This document shows, in pieces, positions 5,763-10,206 of a stretch of 10,206 nucleotides of DNA. Source of the DNA: an uncultured Acidobacteriota bacterium. GTDB taxonomy: Bacteria > Acidobacteriota > JAAYUB01. The stretch is from contig CALAMB010000137.1 in the NCBI GenBank assembly GCA_937925645.1, positions 1 to 10,206 on the forward strand, read 5' to 3'. The stretch's first letter is position 1, and each line of letters opens with the position of its first letter. The notes below the pieces were generated by a model that was given only the letters and a program-made list of their open reading frames with translations, was not told the DNA's origin and made no database searches. A program made the translations under genes and the position numbers.

Positions 5763-8195
5763 ATGGACCAGGACAATCCGGACATCCAGGACGCCCCCGA
5801 GAGTATCGAGGAACAGCCGGCGGACGGCCAGATCCAGATCCCCGAGGTGCTGCCGGTGCTGCCGCTCCGGGACATCGTGGTGTTCCCGTTCATGATCGTC
5901 CCCCTGTACGTCAGCCGGCCCAACTCCATCGCGGCGGTGGACTATGCCCTGTCCCAGAACCGGATGATCCTGCTGGTGGCCCAGAAGAGCGCCCAGGACG
6001 AGGACCCCGGCGCCGACGACATTTACCGGATGGGCACCGTGGGCATCATCATGCGGATGCTCAAGCTCCCCGACGGCCGCTTGCGCATCCTCGTCCAGGG
6101 GGTCATGCGGGCCAAGATCGAGAGCATGGACTTCAGCGGGCCGTTCATCGCCGCGTCGGTCCAGGCCCTGCGGGAGCCCGAGGCGCAGGCCACCACCATC
6201 AAGGCCGAGGCGCTCGTGCGCAACATCAAGAGCGCCATGGAGCAGGCCAACCAGCTCGGCAAGAACATCGCCGCCGAGATCATGGTGATCATCGCCAACC
6301 TGGACGACCCGGGCCGGCTGGCCGACATTGTCGCCGCCAACCTGGACCTGAAGGTGAAGGTCGCCCAGGACGTGCTGGCGCAGATCCACACGGTGCGGCG
6401 GCTGCAACGGGTGCACGAGCTGCTCAAACGGGAGATCGAGCTGCTGGAGGTTCAGCAACAGATCAACTCCCAGGCCAAGGACGAAATCGACAAGTCGCAG
6501 AAGGAGTATTTCCTCCGCCAGCAGCTCAAGGCGATCCAGGACGAGCTGAACGAGGGGAACGAGTTCGCCCAGGAGATCAAGCAGTACCGCGAAAAGGCCA
6601 CCGCCGCCAAGATGCCCGTCGACGCCTTCGAGGAGGTGGACCGTCAGATCGGCCGGCTCGAGAAGATGCATCCCGAGTCCGCCGAGGCGGCCACCATGCG
6701 CACCTGGCTCGACTGGGTGGTCAACCTGCCGTGGAGCAAGCAGACCAAGGACAACCTGAACCTGGACAAGGCGCAGAAGATCCTGGACCAGGACCACTAC
6801 GACCTGGAAAAAATCAAGGAGCGCATCGTCGAGCACCTGGCCGTACGGAAGATCTCCGAGAGCAACCGCGGCCCGATCCTGTGCTTCGTCGGGCCGCCGG
6901 GCGTGGGCAAGACGTCGCTGGGGCGCTCCATCGCCCGGGCGTTGGGGCGGCAGTTCGTCCGGTTGTCGCTGGGCGGCGTCCACGACGAGGCCGAGATCCG
7001 CGGCCATCGGCGCACCTACGTCGGCGCCATGCCCGGCCGGATCATTCAGGGAATCCAGCAGGCCGGCACCAACAACCCGGTGTTCATGATGGACGAGGTG
7101 GACAAGATCGGCGCCGACTTCCGCGGCGACCCGTCGTCGGCACTCCTCGAGGTGCTGGATCCCGAACAAAATTTCTCGTTTCGCGACAACTACCTGGGGG
7201 TCGCGTTCGATTTGTCCAACGTGCTCTTCATCACCACCGCCAACATCCTGGACACGGTCCAGCCTGCCTTCCTCGACCGGATGGAGGTCATTCACCTCAG
7301 CGGCTACTCCGAGCAGGAAAAGCTCCACATCGCCCGCCGCTTCCTCATCCCGAAACAGCTCAAGGAGCATGGGCTGAAAAAGACCGATCTGGCGTTCACC
7401 GACGCCGCCCTGCTCGCCATCATCAACGGTTACACCCGCGAGGCGGGCCTGCGCAACCTGGAGCGGGAGATCGCCCGGATCTGCCGCAAGGTGGCCCGTC
7501 GGGTGGCCGAAGGGAAGCGGAAGGAGGTGCGGATCACGCCGCGGGTGCTGGCGACGTACCTCGGGCCGGAGCGGATCCCGCGTGAGAAGCTCCTCAAGGA
7601 AAACCGCACGGGCATCGTCACCGGCCTGGCCTGGACGCCCACCGGCGGCGACGTCCTGTTCGTGGAGGCCATTTCCATGAAGGGAAAAGGCACCCTGATG
7701 CTCACCGGCATGCTGGGCGAAGTGATGCAGGAGTCGGCCAAGGCCGCCCACAGCTTCGCCCGCGCCTACGCCGACCAGTTCGGCATCGCCGACTCCTTCT
7801 TCGAGGAGCGGGACATCCACATCCACGTGCCCGAGGGGGCCATCCCCAAGGACGGGCCGTCGGCCGGCGTGGCCATGGCCACCGCCCTGGTGTCGGTCTG
7901 CACCGGCAACCCGGTGCGCCGCGACCTGGCCATGACCGGCGAGATCACCCTCCGGGGAGACGTGCTCCCAATCGGCGGCGTCAAGGAGAAGATCCTCGCC
8001 GCCCGGCGGGCCGACATCTTCAAGGTGATCCTCCCCGCCCCCAACCGCAAGGACGTGGAGGACCTGCCGGAGTTCGCCCGCGCCGGGATGAAGTTCATTT
8101 ACGTCGACGGCGTGCGCGACGTCCTGAAACACGCCCTGCAGAACGCGACGAAGCAAGCCGCGCCCAAAACCAAGCACGGCGGGAAACGCGCGTGA
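5763..8195 (+). CDS. lon: ATP-dependent protease Lon
   Basis: Cytoplasmic hexameric serine protease that unfolds and degrades damaged and regulatory proteins. The 810 residues have standard LonA architecture. The substrate-binding domain runs from about 28 to 230 (VLPVLPLRDIVVFPFMIVPL), followed by a coiled-coil/linker region to about 360. The AAA+ module has Walker A GPPGVGKT (377-384), Walker B FMMDE (441-445), sensor-1 N494 and a likely arginine finger R506. In the C-terminal protease domain S700 lies in KDGPSAG, and K743, exactly 43 residues later, completes the Ser-Lys dyad with the E. coli spacing. AAGGAG ends 11 bases before ATG 5763. The last 20 residues are lysine-rich and probably disordered. 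Hsp20 ends 31 bases upstream, and the thiL GTG overlaps the lon stop. No heat-shock promoter is visible directly upstream, so expression probably comes from the operon. Confidence 0.98.
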   Translation: MDQDNPDIQDAPESIEEQPADGQIQIPEVLPVLPLRDIVVFPFMIVPLYVSRPNSIAAVDYALSQNRMILLVAQKSAQDEDPGADDIYRMGTVGIIMRMLKLPDGRLRILVQGVMRAKIESMDFSGPFIAASVQALREPEAQATTIKAEALVRNIKSAMEQANQLGKNIAAEIMVIIANLDDPGRLADIVAANLDLKVKVAQDVLAQIHTVRRLQRVHELLKREIELLEVQQQINSQAKDEIDKSQKEYFLRQQLKAIQDELNEGNEFAQEIKQYREKATAAKMPVDAFEEVDRQIGRLEKMHPESAEAATMRTWLDWVVNLPWSKQTKDNLNLDKAQKILDQDHYDLEKIKERIVEHLAVRKISESNRGPILCFVGPPGVGKTSLGRSIARALGRQFVRLSLGGVHDEAEIRGHRRTYVGAMPGRIIQGIQQAGTNNPVFMMDEVDKIGADFRGDPSSALLEVLDPEQNFSFRDNYLGVAFDLSNVLFITTANILDTVQPAFLDRMEVIHLSGYSEQEKLHIARRFLIPKQLKEHGLKKTDLAFTDAALLAIINGYTREAGLRNLEREIARICRKVARRVAEGKRKEVRITPRVLATYLGPERIPREKLLKENRTGIVTGLAWTPTGGDVLFVEAISMKGKGTLMLTGMLGEVMQESAKAAHSFARAYADQFGIADSFFEERDIHIHVPEGAIPKDGPSAGVAMATALVSVCTGNPVRRDLAMTGEITLRGDVLPIGGVKEKILAARRADIFKVILPAPNRKDVEDLPEFARAGMKFIYVDGVRDVLKHALQNATKQAAPKTKHGGKRA

Positions 8196-9229
8196 AGCCG
8201 CTCTCCGAGGAGGCGCTTATCCGCTGGATCGCCGGCGGCGGCGACGATGTCCCGGTCTTCCTGCGCCGCGGCATCGGCGACGACTGCGCCGTCTGCCGCC
8301 CGGCGCCCGGCACGGAGCTGGTGGTCACCACCGACCTGCTGGTGGAAGACCGGCACTTCCGCCTCGCCACCACTCCCCTGGCCGACCTCGGCTGGAAGGT
8401 GGGCGCCGCCAACCTCAGCGACATCGCCGCCATGGGCGCCCGGCCGGTCGCCTTCTTCCTGGCGGCGGCCTTCCCGCCGAACCGCCAGGCGGAATTCCAG
8501 GCGATCATGGGCGGCCTGCGGGCGATCCTCCGCGAGGCGGCGACGCCGCTCGCGGGGGGTGACCTGTCGGCCGCCGACCGCTTCCTGTTCTGCGCCACGG
8601 TGATCGGCGAGGCGCCCGCCGGCGGCGCCCTGCTCCGCTCCGGCGCCCGTCCCGGTGACATCGTCTACATCACTGGCGAGCCGGGCCACTCCGCCGCCGG
8701 GCTGCGACTGCTGGAGGTGGGCTGGCGGGTGGGCGCGCGCGGCGGCGTCCGCGACGCCGCCGGAACGCCGGTGCCGCCCCGCGCGCCGGAACGTCGGTGT
8801 CTGGCCAAACACCTCCGGCCGGAGCCGCGCCTGGCCGCGGGCCGGTTTCTGCGCGCGTGTGGCGCCGTCACCGCCTGCATCGACACCAGCGACGGCATCG
8901 CCAAGGACCTCCGCCAGATCGCGATTATGAGCGGCGTGGGAGCTGAAATCGACGAGGCGTTCGTCCGCGCGTGCACCGACGGCGAGCTTGTCACCGTCGC
9001 GGACGTGCTGGGCGGCGGCGAAGACTACGAATTGCTCGTCACCGTGGCGCCCCGGCGCGAGTCCGCCTTGTTGTCCGCCTACCGCCGGCAAGCCGGCCTG
9101 CCGCCGCTGCGCCGCGTGGGCCGCATTGTCACCGGCCACCCGGGCGAACTGCGCCTCCTCACCCCCGCCGGCCCCCGCCCCCTGCCCGTCTCCGGCTTCG
9201 ACCACTTCCGCCCGCCAAGATCCCGTTAG
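8192..9229 (+). CDS. thiL: Thiamine-monophosphate kinase
   Basis: Final enzyme of thiamine diphosphate synthesis: it phosphorylates thiamine monophosphate with ATP in the cytoplasm and belongs to the PurM/AIR-synthase-like fold. The 345-residue product shows GIGDDCAV (27-34), the metal-binding TTDLLVEDRHF (46-56), NLSDIAAMGA (74-83), GGDLSAAD (122-129), a second metal/nucleotide site DTSDGIAKDL (231-240) and GGEDYELLV (275-283). The segment usually seen as GxLGDSAAGL reads GEPGHSAAGL here, a modest departure. The start is GTG 8192, within GTGA, so it overlaps the lon stop by 4 bases. No good ribosome site precedes it, which points to translational coupling with lon. It is the last gene of the plus-strand block; I saw no hairpin with a U tract after its stop. 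No TPP riboswitch is expected or seen, because the gene has no leader of its own. Confidence 0.97.
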   Translation: MKPLSEEALIRWIAGGGDDVPVFLRRGIGDDCAVCRPAPGTELVVTTDLLVEDRHFRLATTPLADLGWKVGAANLSDIAAMGARPVAFFLAAAFPPNRQAEFQAIMGGLRAILREAATPLAGGDLSAADRFLFCATVIGEAPAGGALLRSGARPGDIVYITGEPGHSAAGLRLLEVGWRVGARGGVRDAAGTPVPPRAPERRCLAKHLRPEPRLAAGRFLRACGAVTACIDTSDGIAKDLRQIAIMSGVGAEIDEAFVRACTDGELVTVADVLGGGEDYELLVTVAPRRESALLSAYRRQAGLPPLRRVGRIVTGHPGELRLLTPAGPRPLPVSGFDHFRPPRSR

Positions 9230-9367
9230 CCACGCACTAAATTACGATCTCGCAGAGGCGCAAAGCCGCCAAGTTATTATCATTCAAGGAACGATGCAGC
9301 ATTTCTGGTGTCAAACACAATGTACGCTAAAACGATGCGTTGAAAGATCTCAATCCGGGGACATAAC
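9230..9367. other. Intergenic gap at the composition change after thiL
   Basis: The 138 bases between thiL and the lipoprotein gene are the left edge of an AT-richer stretch: G+C falls sharply within about 10 bases of the thiL stop. They hold the degenerate short repeat at 9248-9275 and an 8-base direct repeat AACGATGC (9290-9297 and 9331-9338). There is no convincing sigma-70 promoter and no intrinsic terminator. GGGGA at 9357-9361 is the likely ribosome site for the gene at 9368. Confidence 0.6.
9248..9275. repeat. Degenerate copy of a GCAGAGGCGCAAAG-type intergenic repeat
   Basis: TCTCGCAGAGGCGCAAAG and the following bases resemble a short, purine-biased intergenic repeat with unit close to CGCAGAGRCGC(A)AAG. 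I recall it from the non-coding DNA of many unrelated bacteria; translated on the reverse strand it gives peptides like FAPLRD, as here. One imperfect copy is present, so this rests on remembered resemblance and not on a repeat array in the window. Its function is unknown. Confidence 0.4.
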
Positions 9368-9961
9368 ATGAGATCCTGCAGGGTATCCATGATCATGTTC
9401 AACTGTCTCTTACTCTTTCTATTTTCAGGACTGACTGGCTGCTCACATGTGTCAGATGAGAATGACGAAGAGCAAGCGGTGATTGAGGCGACGGTTCGGG
9501 AGATGCCCAAGCACCATGTCCTTCGTGATAATGAAGACACCGAGATACTCCTGTGTCCAGATGCCGGTCCCTTGCCGTCACAGCCCAGAGTCAAGGCGTC
9601 GTTTTTCAAGAAACATGTTCCATCGTCGATCACTGTTCATAGTTTTATTGAGCGTAACAAAATCAGCCATCGTTTGACGCCGCCTCTGGATCTCGGCCGT
9701 CGATTCCTTCTATTGTCGATTGCTGAACATCATAGATTAATTCACGATGATTTGGCCTCTGAACGATTTTATTCTCAACATCCTAAAGCATCTATCGGAT
9801 ATCTCGCTTTTTCCCGTGTGGGATTCAACAGGGAACGGACTGAGGCGCTGCTCGCCTTTGATTACTATTGTCCGCTCTGTTCCCGCTGCTCGACAGTCAT
9901 GCTTAAAAAGAAATTCGGACGATGGTTCTGGATGGAAGAAGACGTGAGGATCGTATCGTGA
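9368..9961 (+). CDS. Predicted lipoprotein of unknown function
   Basis: The 197-residue product begins with a lipoprotein signal: basic start, hydrophobic stretch MFNCLLLFLF (10-19) and lipobox LTGC with C25 as the lipidated residue. Mature protein would be anchored to a membrane outside the cytoplasm. After an acidic, probably flexible linker (29-60) comes an uncharacterised domain. Its end has FSRVGFNRERTEALLAF (148-164), a CxxCxxC cluster at C168/C171/C174 and a lysine/tryptophan-rich stretch KKKFGRWFW. From memory, SxVGFNxxxTxALV followed by a Cys-rich segment and an LxKxxGxW stretch recurs in uncharacterised secreted proteins of high-GC bacteria, but I cannot name a family. ATG 9368 has GGGGA 6 bases upstream; M8 or M10 are possible shorter starts. 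G+C is about half, far below its neighbours, and codon choice differs accordingly. This may reflect transfer or weak selection. It stands 138 bases from thiL and is probably not part of that operon. Confidence 0.8.
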   Translation: MRSCRVSMIMFNCLLLFLFSGLTGCSHVSDENDEEQAVIEATVREMPKHHVLRDNEDTEILLCPDAGPLPSQPRVKASFFKKHVPSSITVHSFIERNKISHRLTPPLDLGRRFLLLSIAEHHRLIHDDLASERFYSQHPKASIGYLAFSRVGFNRERTEALLAFDYYCPLCSRCSTVMLKKKFGRWFWMEEDVRIVS

Positions 9962-10082
9962 TTCTGAAATCTCTCGGTCGCTGCTCCTTAAAGTACCTCC
10001 ACGCTGTATCAAACGAATTGCATGGATGTATTTCTTTATCGGGTTACGCCCGGCGGACGAAGTCTACATATGGAACCGGCAC

Positions 10083-10095
10083 GGCCCGGCGGGCC
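10083..10095. repeat. Small GC hairpin
   Basis: GGCCC and GGGCC form a 5-base stem around a GGC loop. The octamer GGCCCGGC also repeats directly at 10083-10090 and 10092-10099. It sits 13 bases before the larger hairpin at 10109-10131, making a paired hairpin arrangement. Confidence 0.4.
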
Positions 10096-10108
10096 CGGCT
10101 TAGCAGTA

Positions 10109-10131
10109 GCGCCCGTCCGCCGGACGGGCGC
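10109..10131. repeat. Perfect 10-base inverted repeat (hairpin)
   Basis: GCGCCCGTCC (10109-10118) and GGACGGGCGC (10122-10131) are exact reverse complements with a 3-base loop GCC, giving a very stable stem. No T tract follows on either strand (CGTGAAACT downstream), so it is not a classical intrinsic terminator. It could be a U-tract-less terminator or mRNA-stabilising hairpin downstream of the lipoprotein gene, or part of a REP-like dispersed element. Confidence 0.65.
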
Positions 10132-10206
10132 CGTGAAACTCGGCAGGAAGGGGCGGGATTTCGATACGTGCTCGCCGCGACATTGCACGAGCGAATCGCT
10201 CAAGCC

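Larger units (their letters stand above)
9962..10206. other. Non-coding tail with GC-rich inverted repeats
   Basis: No gene is supported here. The first 80 bases are AT-rich like the lipoprotein gene; from about 10045 the DNA becomes strongly GC-rich and full of inverted repeats. CCGGCGGACG (10050-10059) is the reverse complement of 10114-10123. Two hairpins are listed separately. GAGCGA/TCGCTC near 10189-10201 forms a small palindrome. A frame open from ATG 10022 to the window end (61 codons) lacks a ribosome site and runs through the palindromes, so I do not call it. Confidence 0.5.

Noticed and set aside
5667..8177. A long minus-strand open frame (about 836 codons) opposite lon.
   Set aside because: It has the same mirror effect and low-complexity composition, and it spans the end of hsp20 and all of lon, both of which are unmistakable on the plus strand.
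9316..9329. ACACAATGTACG-like sequence as a possible NrdR box.
   Set aside because: It matches only half of the palindromic consensus, has no second box at the expected phase, and does not precede a reductase gene.
9280..10012. Minus-strand open frames of 117 and 91 codons opposite the lipoprotein gene.
   Set aside because: Neither has a recognisable motif, and both overlap a plus-strand frame that has a clear signal peptide and lipobox.

Overview
The window is high-GC DNA (about two thirds G+C by eye) and mostly ordinary bacterial housekeeping sequence. Eight protein-coding genes are supported; no RNA gene, CRISPR array, insertion sequence or prophage was seen. The gene set, the lipoprotein signal near the right end and the order nrdR–hsp20–lon–thiL suggest a high-GC diderm bacterium. 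Acidobacteriota or a relative is my best guess, with low confidence, because it rests on general gene content and not on a marker gene.

Layout. On the minus strand at the left edge is pncB (nicotinate phosphoribosyltransferase, NAD salvage), driven by a near-consensus sigma-70 promoter at 1473-1500. Divergent from it, a plus-strand block runs to 9229: a DinG-type iron-sulfur helicase with an unusual N-terminal RadC-like JAB/MPN domain; hpt (hypoxanthine phosphoribosyltransferase); nrdR (repressor of ribonucleotide reductase genes); a small heat-shock protein; lon (ATP-dependent protease); and thiL (thiamine-monophosphate kinase). dinG and hpt each have an extended -10 promoter sharing the motif TGnTACAATAGnGC. 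From hpt to thiL the gaps are 33, 10 and 31 bases and then a 4-base overlap, so hpt-nrdR-hsp20-lon-thiL is probably one transcript.

The genes fall into three themes: PRPP-dependent salvage (pncB, hpt), nucleotide supply and DNA maintenance (nrdR, the DinG-like helicase), and protein quality control (hsp20 holds unfolded proteins, Lon degrades them). ThiL makes the cofactor thiamine diphosphate and appears translationally coupled to lon.

From about 9237 the composition drops to roughly half G+C. This AT-richer stretch carries a degenerate short intergenic repeat, one small predicted lipoprotein of unknown function and no other clear gene. It ends near 10045 in a GC-rich cluster of hairpins and inverted repeats that continues towards the window edge. 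The most interesting items are the JAB-DinG fusion, the promoter evidence that corrects the pncB and hpt starts, and the compositionally distinct right-hand segment. I see no convincing evidence for a wholly new multi-gene system.
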